A DNA stretch of 64,000 nucleotides from positions 814,055 to 878,054 of the forward strand of contig NZ_JQMQ01000005.1 in the NCBI RefSeq assembly GCF_000744815.1, given 5' to 3'. Shown piece by piece: positions 1-12,442 of the stretch. Position 1 is the first letter of the stretch; every line of letters starts with the position of its first letter. Position numbers and translations under genes: made by a program. The notes beneath the pieces were generated by a model, which saw only the letters and a list, made by a program, of their open reading frames with translations, ran no database searches and was not told the DNA's origin. The stretch comes from Phaeacidiphilus oryzae TH49. Its GTDB lineage: Bacteria; Actinomycetota; Actinomycetes; Streptomycetales; Streptomycetaceae.

Positions 1-3000
1 TAGCTGGAGTCGACCACGTTCCCGTTCGGCTTGGTCTCGGTGGCGACCTGGCCGGAGGGGGTCCAGGTGAAGGAGGTGGTCTTCGGCGACGGGTCGCTGC
101 CGGACTCCTTGTTCACCACCTGGGTGAGGAGGTTGCGCACGTCGTACTGGAAGGAGTCGACCTCCTGGTCGTGGGTGCGCGAGGTGGTGTTGCCGTCCGC
201 GTCGTAGTTGAACGAGGTGGTGTGGACGGCGCTGCCGGACTTGTTCTCCTTGAGCGTCGTCAGCTGGCCGGCCTGGTCGTAGCTGGCCGCGTAGTCGTCG
301 ACCCGGGCGTTCGGCGAGTTGTCGGCCAGGTCGGTGAGCTGGCCGTCGGGGTCGTAGGAGTAGGTGAAGGAGACGGGCTTGGGCTGGGTGTCACCGGAGT
401 TGTCGCGGACCAGCTTCACCGCGTCCGCGGTCACCGCGCCGCCGGAGTTCTCGGCGAGCGAGATGCTCTGGCCGGTGCCGTCCTGGGTGAAGGCGTAGGA
501 GCCCAGGGAGACCCAGGTGCCGGTGTTCTTGGTCTGGTCGACGGTGACCTTGCTGCTGCCGCTGCTCCCGGTGACGGTGTAGGAGGCGCCGGTGGCGGCG
601 CCGCTGACGCTCGGGTAGTCGACGAAGACCTGGTAGGTGCCGTCCTCGGGGATGTTCAGGTTCCAGGTGAAGCTGTCGGAGCCGGAACCGGCCGAGTGGG
701 TCAGGTAGTCGTAGCCCTGGTAGCCGGTGCCGCTGCCGGAGGAGGCCCAACTGCCGGTCGCCGAGACGTTCTGCGCGTCGGAGTCGTCGACCAGGGCGAC
801 CTGGAGGCCGACCGGGACGCCGTTGTCGGTGCGGGTCTCGATCTTGCCGTCGGGGTAGTAGCCCCAGCCCTGGGTGCGCGAGGAGGAGCCGCCGGCCGAG
901 GTGATGGTCCGGGCGGTCTGCTGGCCGTCGGCGTTGTAGTCGTACGAGGTGGTGATGGACCACGGGTCGGTGGTCGCCTTGGTCCAGCCGTTGTCCCAGT
1001 AGCTGAAGGTGGTGTCGTTGCGGACCGACTGGCCCTGCGAGGGCGGGGCGCTGACCTTGCTCATCCGGCCGGCCGCGTCGTAGGAGTAGTCGGTCTCCGG
1101 CGCGGTCTTGTAGGTCGGGTCGTTCGGGTTGTACGCCCCGAACACCTTGGAGGTGCGGTTGTCCGCGTCGTACTGGGTGGTCGTGGTGTACGCGCCGGCG
1201 ACGCCCGAGGCGACACCCCGCGGGGTGATCACCGAGGTCTCGTTGCCGACCTGGTCGTAGGTGTACTCCGTGGTGTCGTACGCGATGGTGCCGTTGGACG
1301 ACGAGTGGGGGTTCTGGACCTTGGTGGTCTGCCCGTTCTGGTCGTAGGAGTAGAGGGTTGCGTTGCCGTTCTCGTCGGTGGTCGAGGTCTGCAGGCCGTC
1401 CACGTCGTACGAGGTGGACTTGTAGTGGCCGGCCGCGTCGGTGACCTTCACGGCACGGTGGTCCAGGTCGTACTCGTACTTGCTGGTGTAGCCGCTGGTG
1501 TTGTACTTCAGCGGGTCGATGACCTCGGAGACGTTGCCCACGTCGTCGTACTGGGTCGTGGTGACGTGGTTGTTCGGGTCGGTGACCGTGGTCGGCTCGC
1601 CGTCCGCGTCGTAGCCGTAGTTCGTGGTGTACGAGCCGGCGGCGGCCCCGGGGACGTTGCCGTTTGGAGCGGTGGAGCTCGACTCGTCGCCCACGTTGTC
1701 GTAGGCGTAGGTCGCGGTCCGGATCGGCGAGGTCGAGGTGTCCTGGGGCAGGGTCGTCGAGGTGTTCTCGTCGTTCGCGTCGTAGACCGCGGTGGTCACC
1801 GCGCCGTTCGGGGCGGTGGACCTGGTGACGTTGTCGTTGGCGTCGTAGGTGGGCGCCGGGGTGGTGATGTACACCCCGCTCGCCTGGTCCTTGGGCACCT
1901 TGCTGGTGGTCGGGCGGCCGAACACGTCGTAGCCGTAGCTGGAGGTGTGGTTCAGCGCGTCGGTGACCGAGACGACGTTGCCGCGGATGTCGTAGGCGGT
2001 GGTGGTGGGGTTGGTCAGCGGGTCGGTGGTGGTGTCCGGGTAGCCGGAGGGGTCGTAGCCGGAGTAGGTGGTGGTGTGCTGGTCGGCGTCGGTGACGGAG
2101 GTCAGCTCGCCCAGGGCGTCGTAGCCGTAGGCGGTGGTGTAGCCGGAGCCGGCCGCCACGCCGTCCGGGTCCTGGACGCTGGTCAGGTTGCCCTTGCCGT
2201 CATAGCCGAACTTCCATTGCCGGCCGCCCGCGCTGGTCTTGCCGGTGAGGTCGGCGACATGCCCGCCGAGCGAGGTCTGGTACGTGTACGTGGTCCCCGC
2301 GGTGTTGTTCTGGTTGGCGACCGCGTCCTTGTAGCTCAGTGGATCGCCGGTGTTCGGGTCGTAGGTCCAGGTGGTCTGGGCGCCGTTGTTCTCGATCAGG
2401 CTGGTGACGTTGTTGTCGGAGTCCCAGCCGACCGAGATCTTGCGGTTCAGCGGGTCGACGGACTGCAGCAGCCGGCCGTCGGTGTCCAACTGGTAGGTGT
2501 AGGCGTGGCTGTTGGCGTCGGTGACCGTGGTCTGCACGGTGGCGTTGGCGATCGCGCCGGGCTCGGTGTACGCGAAGCCGGTGGTCTTGCCGCGGCGGTC
2601 GGTGACCGACTGGGTCCACCAGTGCACCTTGGGGTCGGTGACCGGGTCGTAGTACTTCAGGTTCGTGGTGTTGCCGCGCGGGTCGGTGACGCCGACCAGC
2701 TTGACGTTCTTCATCCCCTGCGTGGCGTCGTAGGTGAACCTGAAGGTCTTGGCGGCGGTGTTGCCGGCCCCGTCGACCAGCTGCCCGAGGAGGCCGTTGG
2801 TGGTGTAGAGGAAGTCCACCACCCGGCCGTCGGCCCCGGTGGGATCGGCGATCCCGGTGATGTCGCTGATCGACTTGACGTGGTCGATGATGTTCGGGTC
2901 GGTCAGGTTCGTCCCGGACTGGACCGCTCCGGTGGAGTCGACGTACTGGTAGTCGTCGCCCTTCTGGAAGTAGTCGACCTTGAGGGTCTGCCGGCCCACC

Positions 3001-6000
3001 GGGTCGGTGATGTAGGTCAGGAACTCCTCCGGCTTGTTCTCCGACTTCCGCGAGGTGTAGGTGAAGTCGGCCTCGTTGCCGTTCTTGTCGACCATCGCGG
3101 TCGGGTAGCCCTCGCAGTCGTAGAAGAACTGCGTGCGGTCGGGCTTGGTCATCTCCCAGGCGCGGGCGTTGGTCACCTGCGGCCCGCAGCTGGCCAGTTG
3201 CTGCAGATACAGGTGGAGCCCGGCCGGGGCGGTCCAGCTGGAGCTGGTGGAGTCCCAGGTGAAGACGTGGCTGGTGCCGTCACCGTCGGTGAAGGTCACC
3301 TCGGTGGGGTTGGGGTTGGGGTGGAAGTCCAGCGGGGTGCCCAGCCGCGTCGGCGTGGACAGCTGCACCGACCAGCCGAAGCCCGTCGTGGAGTCGGTGG
3401 TGTCCAGCGAGTTGTAGGACATCCGGGCGAAGGTCGAGAAGCCCCGGGAGGGGTTGGAGAAGGCGTTGTAGTTCCACACCGTGTTGCCCGAGGAGGCGTT
3501 GGTGTAGAGCGCCGAACCGGCACCGGTCGCGGTGGTCGTGTACTGGTAGAAGTTCTCCAGGCCGAGCTGGTTGGAGCCGGGCTCCTTCACCCCCACCGCC
3601 TGGGCCAGCGAGCCGATGCCCCCGGCCGAGGTGGAGAGGTAGCTGCCGGTGCTGGTGTTCTCCATGTCCCAGGAGAGGGTGTACGCCTCACTGGTGTTGG
3701 TGTCCGTCGGCGTCGGCGGGGTGACCGTCGCGTTCACCGTCTGCTGGCTGCCGGGCTGCATGTCCGCGGGCAGGGCGGTCTGCACCTGGTTGCCGCTGCC
3801 GGTGACGTCCGTGCCGTCGGGCAGCGTCCAGTGGTACGTCAGCTTCTCGTTCGAGGCCGACCAGGTGGAGGCGGTGGTGTTGTTCAGCGTCACCGGCACC
3901 GTGTAGCTGCTGCCCGGCGCCATCTTCTGCGGGGTGGTGGGCGCGTAGTAGGTGTTGCCGGGGGTGGGGTCGAGGTAGGTGACCACCAGGGTCGGCGAGA
4001 GGATCGGCTCGGCGGTGTTCGTCCCCGCGAACAGGGTGCGCTCCTGCGGGCTGCTGGAGGACTCGCCGGCCAGCTTCACCTCCAGGCCGTGGTTCGAGCT
4101 GGGCGTGTTGACCCAGCCCTGCACGATCGAGGTGGCGTCGAACTCCTGCCGGTTCGGGTCGTTGGTCAGCCCGGAGACGGTGCCGTCGGCGGTGGTGGCG
4201 TAGTCGCCGCCCGCGGTGGTCCAGGCGGTGGCCGAGTCGGCGTTCTTCCAGGTGACCTGCGAGCGGGTGAAGCTCCGGGTCAGCGCGTGGAGTTCGTAGA
4301 CCGCCCCGGAGGTGCCGGTGGTCGTCTGCTCCTGCCACAGCTTCAGATGGGCGTCCATCACGGTGGCGTCGGTCGGGATGGACGAGGGCAGCGCCCCGAA
4401 GTCGAAGACGCCGCGGGCGGTGCCGTAGGTGCCGGAGTCGTCACCGACCTCCACCCACTGCTGCGGGCTGCTCGACGTGCCGTCCACCAGGGTGTTGAGC
4501 ACCGTGCCCGGCTGCGCGGAGGACAGCGTGCCGGCCGCTCCCTGCCGGATCAGCACCGTGGTCAGACCGGCCTTCGGCAGCCGCACCAGCTGGGTGGGCC
4601 CGGGGATGACGCTGCCGTTCGCGGTCTTCACCGCGACCATGTAGTAGTACGCGTTGCCGTACGGGTCGCTGGAACTCGTCGGCGTGGGCTGGGCGGTGCT
4701 GTCGGTGAACGAGGTGGAGCCGGAGGCGACCGGGGCCACCTCGGTCGAGGCGCTCGGCGTGAAGGTCTGGTACACGCTGCGGTGCACCTGGTACTCGACG
4801 ATGTCGTTGCCGGCGTTCCCGGTGTTGTTCACATAGGCCGGCCAGGAGAGCTCCGCTCCGGTGGAGTGGATCACGGTCGGCGGGTTCACCGAGACGCCGG
4901 GGGCGCCGTAGGTGATCACCAGCTGCGGGGCGTTGACCGCCTCGCCGTTGTAGGCGTAGATGCTGCCCTCGTACCGTGGGCCGCCCTGGACGCCGGTGCT
5001 GCCCTCGGTCTTCCCCTGCACCACGAAGCCGTTGTCGGCGGTCGAGCCGTTCAGCCAGGACTGCACCAGCGAGGTGACCGGGTAGGAGTTCCAGACCCCG
5101 TAGGTGGACGCCGCCTTGGTGGTGGAGCCGGCCAGCGCGCCGGAGATGCCGCTCGCGTTGTTCCAGGTCGCCGTCGTCGCGTCCCAGGCCGCCGTGGCCT
5201 GGTGGGCCTCCAGCGGGACGCTGGTGGTGCAGGTGGTGTGGCACTGGTCGAAGTACAGGTTGAGGTTCGCCGAGGTGATCGTGGTGTTCGCGGGCACCGA
5301 CGGCAGCGGGAACCTGATCAGGGCGCGGGAGACCCCGGTGGTGGTGTTGCCCACCGAGAGCCGCCAGCTGGTGTCGTAGTTGGTGGACGCCCCGTCGGAG
5401 GAGATCATCACGTTCGACGCGGTCGAGGGCGTGGGCGCGTCCACGATGGTCGGGTCGATGGTCACCGGGTACTGCCGGGCCTTCGCCGCCAGCCAGCCGG
5501 CGTCCGGCCGCTCGGTCACCCGCAGGGTCCCGGTCCTCGCGTTCCAGACCATCGACTGGGCGACCCCGGTCGAGTAGACCTTCCCGTACGGGGAGGAGGC
5601 GTCCGCCTTGGCGTCCGACATGTACGGCGCCGGGATGACGAACACCGCCTGGCCGGACTCCCCGCCGTAGAAGGCGATCGAGCCGTCCGGCCGCTGCTTA
5701 GGGGTGAGTCCGCCGACCTTGAAGGTGAAGCCGAAGGAGGGGCTCGTTCCGGCCGCGGGGGCCTTCGGCAGGACGATGCTCTCCTTGACGCCGCCCGCGC
5801 CCACCCGGTAGTCCAGACCGGCCCCGCCGGGCAGCACGCCGGCATAGCCGACCGTGTCGCCGGAGACCTTGGGGGCCCGCGCTCTGCCGCCGTCCGCGCC
5901 CAACTGGACGAAGGCCGAGCCCTCCTCGACCCGGACCAGTGCGGCCGGGTCGGAGGAGAAGTAGGTGTGGAAGGAGTTGCCCTCACTGCCGAGCGAGAAG

Positions 6001-6437
6001 CCGCCGGGGTGCGAGACCTTGGACACCGTGGTGGAGATGGACTTCCAGGCGCCCTCCTTGTCCCGGTAGTGCACCGGGGCCGCGGAGAGCACCTCCTGGG
6101 TCCGCCCGTCCGAGAGCCGGTAGAAGCTGGCGTCGGCGGTCCGGCGGGAGGTCAGCTCGCCGACCCGGTGGGCGTGCGGGTCCACCTTCGGCGCATGGGT
6201 GGTCGAGCGGCCGCCGGGCGCCTGCCACTTGAAGGTCGAGTCGGTCAGTTTCGGGGTCTTCCCGGTGCCGAACCAGCCGAACGGGTCGTACCAGGAGCGG
6301 TTCCGGTGCGGAGTCGAACTCGCTGACGGCTTCCCGGTGTTCGTATGCGCGGTCGCGGCATGCGCCGCTTGCGGCAACCCGGCGGCCAGCACCGAGGACA
6401 CCGCCAGCGCGGCGGCAGTTCGTCGCAGGCTGTGCAT
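1..6437 (-). CDS. Secreted RHS/YD-repeat protein, N-terminal 2145 residues (3' end outside window)
   Basis: One open frame runs from ATG 6437 off the left edge, so the C terminus, where RHS proteins usually carry a variable toxin domain, is not visible. Residues 1-27 are a Sec signal peptide (RR, hydrophobic core, AHA-A cut). About 330-510 and 640-820 look like two DNRLRE-type beta-sandwich domains separated by an FN3-like stretch, followed by an Ig-like segment near 825-920 and an RHS head region near 950-1120. From about 1250 the chain is dense in YD repeats (YDxxGNxTxxxDP). A golvesin-C-terminal-like sandwich (about 1855-2004, with VALVDDSDAQNV and VTADAVKLVRD) interrupts the YD repeats. 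Likely a cell-surface or secreted polymorphic-toxin type protein; the effector activity is unknown. Large open frames on the opposite strand here are shadows. Confidence 0.9.
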   Translation of the reverse strand, partial: MHSLRRTAAALAVSSVLAAGLPQAAHAATAHTNTGKPSASSTPHRNRSWYDPFGWFGTGKTPKLTDSTFKWQAPGGRSTTHAPKVDPHAHRVGELTSRRTADASFYRLSDGRTQEVLSAAPVHYRDKEGAWKSISTTVSKVSHPGGFSLGSEGNSFHTYFSSDPAALVRVEEGSAFVQLGADGGRARAPKVSGDTVGYAGVLPGGAGLDYRVGAGGVKESIVLPKAPAAGTSPSFGFTFKVGGLTPKQRPDGSIAFYGGESGQAVFVIPAPYMSDAKADASSPYGKVYSTGVAQSMVWNARTGTLRVTERPDAGWLAAKARQYPVTIDPTIVDAPTPSTASNVMISSDGASTNYDTSWRLSVGNTTTGVSRALIRFPLPSVPANTTITSANLNLYFDQCHTTCTTSVPLEAHQATAAWDATTATWNNASGISGALAGSTTKAASTYGVWNSYPVTSLVQSWLNGSTADNGFVVQGKTEGSTGVQGGPRYEGSIYAYNGEAVNAPQLVITYGAPGVSVNPPTVIHSTGAELSWPAYVNNTGNAGNDIVEYQVHRSVYQTFTPSASTEVAPVASGSTSFTDSTAQPTPTSSSDPYGNAYYYMVAVKTANGSVIPGPTQLVRLPKAGLTTVLIRQGAAGTLSSAQPGTVLNTLVDGTSSSPQQWVEVGDDSGTYGTARGVFDFGALPSSIPTDATVMDAHLKLWQEQTTTGTSGAVYELHALTRSFTRSQVTWKNADSATAWTTAGGDYATTADGTVSGLTNDPNRQEFDATSIVQGWVNTPSSNHGLEVKLAGESSSSPQERTLFAGTNTAEPILSPTLVVTYLDPTPGNTYYAPTTPQKMAPGSSYTVPVTLNNTTASTWSASNEKLTYHWTLPDGTDVTGSGNQVQTALPADMQPGSQQTVNATVTPPTPTDTNTSEAYTLSWDMENTSTGSYLSTSAGGIGSLAQAVGVKEPGSNQLGLENFYQYTTTATGAGSALYTNASSGNTVWNYNAFSNPSRGFSTFARMSYNSLDTTDSTTGFGWSVQLSTPTRLGTPLDFHPNPNPTEVTFTDGDGTSHVFTWDSTSSSWTAPAGLHLYLQQLASCGPQVTNARAWEMTKPDRTQFFYDCEGYPTAMVDKNGNEADFTYTSRKSENKPEEFLTYITDPVGRQTLKVDYFQKGDDYQYVDSTGAVQSGTNLTDPNIIDHVKSISDITGIADPTGADGRVVDFLYTTNGLLGQLVDGAGNTAAKTFRFTYDATQGMKNVKLVGVTDPRGNTTNLKYYDPVTDPKVHWWTQSVTDRRGKTTGFAYTEPGAIANATVQTTVTDANSHAYTYQLDTDGRLLQSVDPLNRKISVGWDSDNNVTSLIENNGAQTTWTYDPNTGDPLSYKDAVANQNNTAGTTYTYQTSLGGHVADLTGKTSAGGRQWKFGYDGKGNLTSVQDPDGVAAGSGYTTAYGYDALGELTSVTDADQHTTTYSGYDPSGYPDTTTDPLTNPTTTAYDIRGNVVSVTDALNHTSSYGYDVFGRPTTSKVPKDQASGVYITTPAPTYDANDNVTRSTAPNGAVTTAVYDANDENTSTTLPQDTSTSPIRTATYAYDNVGDESSSTAPNGNVPGAAAGSYTTNYGYDADGEPTTVTDPNNHVTTTQYDDVGNVSEVIDPLKYNTSGYTSKYEYDLDHRAVKVTDAAGHYKSTSYDVDGLQTSTTDENGNATLYSYDQNGQTTKVQNPHSSSNGTIAYDTTEYTYDQVGNETSVITPRGVASGVAGAYTTTTQYDADNRTSKVFGAYNPNDPTYKTAPETDYSYDAAGRMSKVSAPPSQGQSVRNDTTFSYWDNGWTKATTDPWSITTSYDYNADGQQTARTITSAGGSSSRTQGWGYYPDGKIETRTDNGVPVGLQVALVDDSDAQNVSATGSWASSGSGTGYQGYDYLTHSAGSGSDSFTWNLNIPEDGTYQVFVDYPSVSGAATGASYTVTGSSGSSKVTVDQTKNTGTWVSLGSYAFTQDGTGQSISLAENSGGAVTADAVKLVRDNSGDTQPKPVSFTYSYDPDGQLTDLADNSPNARVDDYAASYDQAGQLTTLKENKSGSAVHTTSFNYDADGNTTSRTHDQEVDSFQYDVRNLLTQVVNKESGSDPSPKTTSFTWTPSGQVATETKPNGNVVDSS

Positions 6438-6547
6438 CACGGGCACCCTTCACTTCGACTGGAACGGCGGGAGCGACAGTCCACTCCCATCACTCCAATC
6501 AGCGCAGGAGGCTCCGAATCCGTGACACCCCCGACGGCCGAATCGGC

Positions 6548-6561
6548 GTGATCCACGTCAC
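6548..6561. promoter_or_regulatory. Crp-like palindrome upstream of the RHS gene
   Basis: GTGATCCACGTCAC fits the streptomycete Crp motif GTG-N6-GNCAC and matches 9 of 10 arm positions of GTGAC-N4-GTCAC. It lies 111 bp upstream of the RHS start, in the 260-bp divergent gap shared with the lipoprotein gene. Site function is inferred from the motif only. Confidence 0.4.
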
Positions 6562-6697
6562 AGAGGCCCCCAAGGTTCCCCACAGGCAGCCCTTTTGGGG
6601 TTCTCGTTCGCGGTATAAATCGTTCCGCCTGTGATTGCATGTTCATCACAGGAGTGCCACGCGACCCCCAAGTCCCCCGTATGCCCAGGAGGGCGTT

Positions 6698-7159
6698 TTG
6701 ACCCGGTTCCCCTCCCGTCGGCCGGACCGCGCCCTCGCTGCGGCGGCCCTCACCCTGAGCCTCGCGGGCGCGTTGACGGCCTGCTCCGGCGGAGACGGTG
6801 GGCACGGCTCGCAAGCGGGCCGGGCCGGCGCCGGCCACCGACTGACCCTCACCGTCGAGGGTCATGGCACGGCCGCGCTCAACTGGTCGGCAGCGCACGG
6901 CGGCAGCCTCGCGCACGCCGCGCTGCCCTGGCATCTGACGCTGCCCGCCGGACGGTCCGCCGACGCCGTCGACCTCAGCGTGGTCCTGGACGGCAGTGGC
7001 GGCCGGGCCACCTGCAGTATCGCCGTGGACGGCCGACGGGTCGTCAGTTCCCTGGCCCAGGGCCGCTTCGGCCGGGCCAACTGCCGGACACCGGGCCTGG
7101 GTTCGGGCGCCGGCACGGATTCGGGTTCGGTCTCCGCCGCCGATCAGGCGAATGGCTGA
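6698..7159 (+). CDS. Lipoprotein with MmpS-like domain
   Basis: TTG 6698 is chosen because AGGAGGG lies just upstream and because it gives a short positively charged n-region; an upstream in-frame ATG at 6635 would bury the signal. The signal peptide ends in a lipobox LTAC (Cys 29), predicting a diacylglyceryl-anchored extracytoplasmic protein of about 153 residues. The mature part (LTLTVEGHGTAALNW, LPWHLTLPAG, TCSIAVDGRRV, ANCRT) resembles the MmpS/transport-accessory beta-sandwich, with two cysteines placed as in that fold. The gene overlaps the following sigma-factor ATG by 8 bp, so the two are probably translated together. A TATAAA box at about 6615 may belong to its promoter. It may be a sensor or target of the sigma factor; that is inference. 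Confidence 0.75.
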   Translation: MTRFPSRRPDRALAAAALTLSLAGALTACSGGDGGHGSQAGRAGAGHRLTLTVEGHGTAALNWSAAHGGSLAHAALPWHLTLPAGRSADAVDLSVVLDGSGGRATCSIAVDGRRVVSSLAQGRFGRANCRTPGLGSGAGTDSGSVSAADQANG

Positions 7160-7763
7160 CTCCGCCGCTGCCGCCGCCACCCGGCGGCGGGCCGCGGAAC
7201 TGGAGGCCGCCGTACAGGGCGCCAGAACCGGCGACGAGGACGACTTCCGCGCCCTGTACCGGGAGTTGGGCCCCCGGCTGCTCAACTACGTGCGAAGCAT
7301 CGTCGGCGAGGCGGACGCCGAGGACGTGGCCGCGGAGACCTGGGCCGCGATCGCCCGCGGGCTGCCCCGCTTCACCGGCGACGCCGACGGCTTCCGCGGC
7401 TGGACCACGACCATCGCCCGCAATCGCGCCCGCGACCACCTCCGCCGGCGGCGGCCCGTCCTCCCCATGCCCAACGAGGAACTCCCGGTGGCCACCGCCG
7501 TGGACGACACGGCGGTGGAGGCGGTCGACGCCCTCTCCACCGCGGTCGCCCTCCGCCTGATCGCCGGGCTGCCGCCGGACCAGGCACAGGCCGTGCTGCT
7601 CCAGGTCGTGGTGGGGCTGGACAGTCCGAGCGCGGCCACCCTGCTGGACAAGAAGGCGGACAACGTGCGCGCCGCCACCCGCAGAGGACTCCGGTCACTG
7701 GCTCGCCGCCTCCACCTCGATGTGGCACCATCGTCGAATCCCGTACCTCGGAAGGCCCGATGA
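7152..7763 (+). CDS. ECF-type RNA polymerase sigma factor
   Basis: 203 residues. Region sigma-2 spans about residues 25-100 (ALYRELGPRLLNYVRSIVG, AEDVAAETWAAIARGL, GWTTTIARNRARDHLRRR) and sigma-4 about 135-195 (LPPDQAQAVLLQVVVGLDSPSAATLL, NVRAATRRGLRSLARRL), the two-domain layout of ECF sigma factors that direct core polymerase to stress or envelope promoters. ATG 7152 sits inside the end of the lipoprotein gene, and the gene ends in an ATGA overlap with the next one, giving a three-gene coupled unit. The protein downstream has a membrane segment, as anti-sigma factors often do, but lacks the usual zinc HxxxCxxC motif. Sigma-4 sequence is somewhat divergent. Target promoters are unknown. Confidence 0.88.
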   Translation: MADSAAAAATRRRAAELEAAVQGARTGDEDDFRALYRELGPRLLNYVRSIVGEADAEDVAAETWAAIARGLPRFTGDADGFRGWTTTIARNRARDHLRRRRPVLPMPNEELPVATAVDDTAVEAVDALSTAVALRLIAGLPPDQAQAVLLQVVVGLDSPSAATLLDKKADNVRAATRRGLRSLARRLHLDVAPSSNPVPRKAR

Positions 7764-8620
7764 CCCGCGCTCCCACCGGCCCGCCGGGCCCCTCCGATCC
7801 GGAGCCCGGCTCGGCAGCAGACCCGCAGCCCCCCGCCGAGCTGACCCCGGAGGAGGCGGACGCCCTGATCGAGCAGGCCCGTTCGGGCCGGCTGACCGGC
7901 CAGGACCCGCTCTCCCAGCTGCTCCGGGCGGCCATCAGCGCCCCCGAGTCGGCACGCGGCGAGGAGGCCGCGGTCGCCGCCTTCCGCGCCGCCCGGCGCG
8001 AGCGGCTGCGGGAGCGCCGGCAGTGGTCCCGGATCGTCTCCTGGCTGCGCAACCGCGGCGGCGCCCTGGCCATCGCGCTGCTCGGCCTCGGCGCGCTCGC
8101 CGGGGTCGCGGCCGCGGCGGAGCGGCACGGGCTGCCGGTCCGGCTTCCGTTCGCCCACTCCGCCACGCGGCCGTCAGCGCCCGGAGACGCCTCACCGCCG
8201 ACCTCTCCGGCGCCGCCGCAGCAGGCCACCGACTACACCCTGCGGGAGCCGGCCCCGCCCGCGACCCGGTCGGCCGGACCTCAGGGCAGCAGCCGGGGCC
8301 GGACGGCGACCCAGCCGGCCGCGACTCCGGCCGAGCCCGGCGACGACACGGGCAAGGGCAACGGGGAGGGGGAGGGGAACGGCAACGGCAACAGCAAGGG
8401 CAGGGCCAACGGCAGCGGTGAAGGCAAAGGCACAGCCAAGGCCCACGCCGCCGCCCACGCCGCGTCCCCCACCACCCCCGCCCGGGCCTCGTCCGCCCAC
8501 CCCGATGCCGACCCGAAGCCCCCGAAGTCCCCGAAAGCCCGGCCGAGTCGAGTGATTGCGGGCGCCTCGAAGTTCCACGGGCGCCCACTCGCCGATCCGG
8601 AGGGCCCCGGTCTGTCCTGA
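7760..8620 (+). CDS. Single-pass membrane protein, possible sigma-factor partner
   Basis: 286 residues beginning at ATG 7760, overlapping the sigma gene stop (ATGA). Residues 1-95 are a cytosol-like acidic/basic helical region (ELTPEEADALIEQARSGRLTG), residues about 96-117 form one hydrophobic segment (GGALAIALLGLGALAGVAAAA), and the remaining part is a disordered Pro/Ala/Gly tail with a Gly-Asn-Glu-Lys-rich run near residues 195-225. The topology (cytoplasmic N, one helix, extracytoplasmic tail) and position fit a membrane-bound regulator of the adjacent ECF sigma factor, but no anti-sigma domain is recognisable. No function is assigned beyond this. Confidence 0.65.
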   Translation: MTRAPTGPPGPSDPEPGSAADPQPPAELTPEEADALIEQARSGRLTGQDPLSQLLRAAISAPESARGEEAAVAAFRAARRERLRERRQWSRIVSWLRNRGGALAIALLGLGALAGVAAAAERHGLPVRLPFAHSATRPSAPGDASPPTSPAPPQQATDYTLREPAPPATRSAGPQGSSRGRTATQPAATPAEPGDDTGKGNGEGEGNGNGNSKGRANGSGEGKGTAKAHAAAHAASPTTPARASSAHPDADPKPPKSPKARPSRVIAGASKFHGRPLADPEGPGLS

Positions 8621-8637
8621 GCGGCTCACCTCCCGGC

Positions 8638-8671
8638 GCCCCCGGCCGCCAGAACGTCGGCGACCGGGGGC
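8638..8671. terminator. GC hairpin between convergent genes
   Basis: GCCCCCGG (8638-8645) pairs with CCGGGGGC (8664-8671); the 18-nt interval contains a further CGCC/GGCG pairing. It lies between the ends of the membrane-protein gene (8620, plus) and the exporter gene (8749, minus) and could terminate both. No T-run follows. Confidence 0.5.
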
Positions 8672-8748
8672 ACGGGTACCGCCGCCGAGGCTCCGTGCCG
8701 TCCGCTCCCCCGCGCCCGAGGCGGTGGGAACAGACGGATCGCACGAGG

Positions 8749-12330
<3,582 letters not shown>

Positions 12331-12442
12331 GACCGCGCCCGCCCCGCCATCCGGCGCAGTCCGAGCGGCGGGGCGCGGGCGGCGGCCCGCAGACTGGCCG
12401 GGTACCGCACCGCGAGTCGAACCACCAGGCAGGGAAGCCGCC

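Noticed and set aside
171-6326. A 2051-codon open frame on the plus strand opposite the RHS gene
   Set aside because: It reads as Gly/Val/Arg-rich sequence without domains and is produced by the codon bias of the true minus-strand gene.
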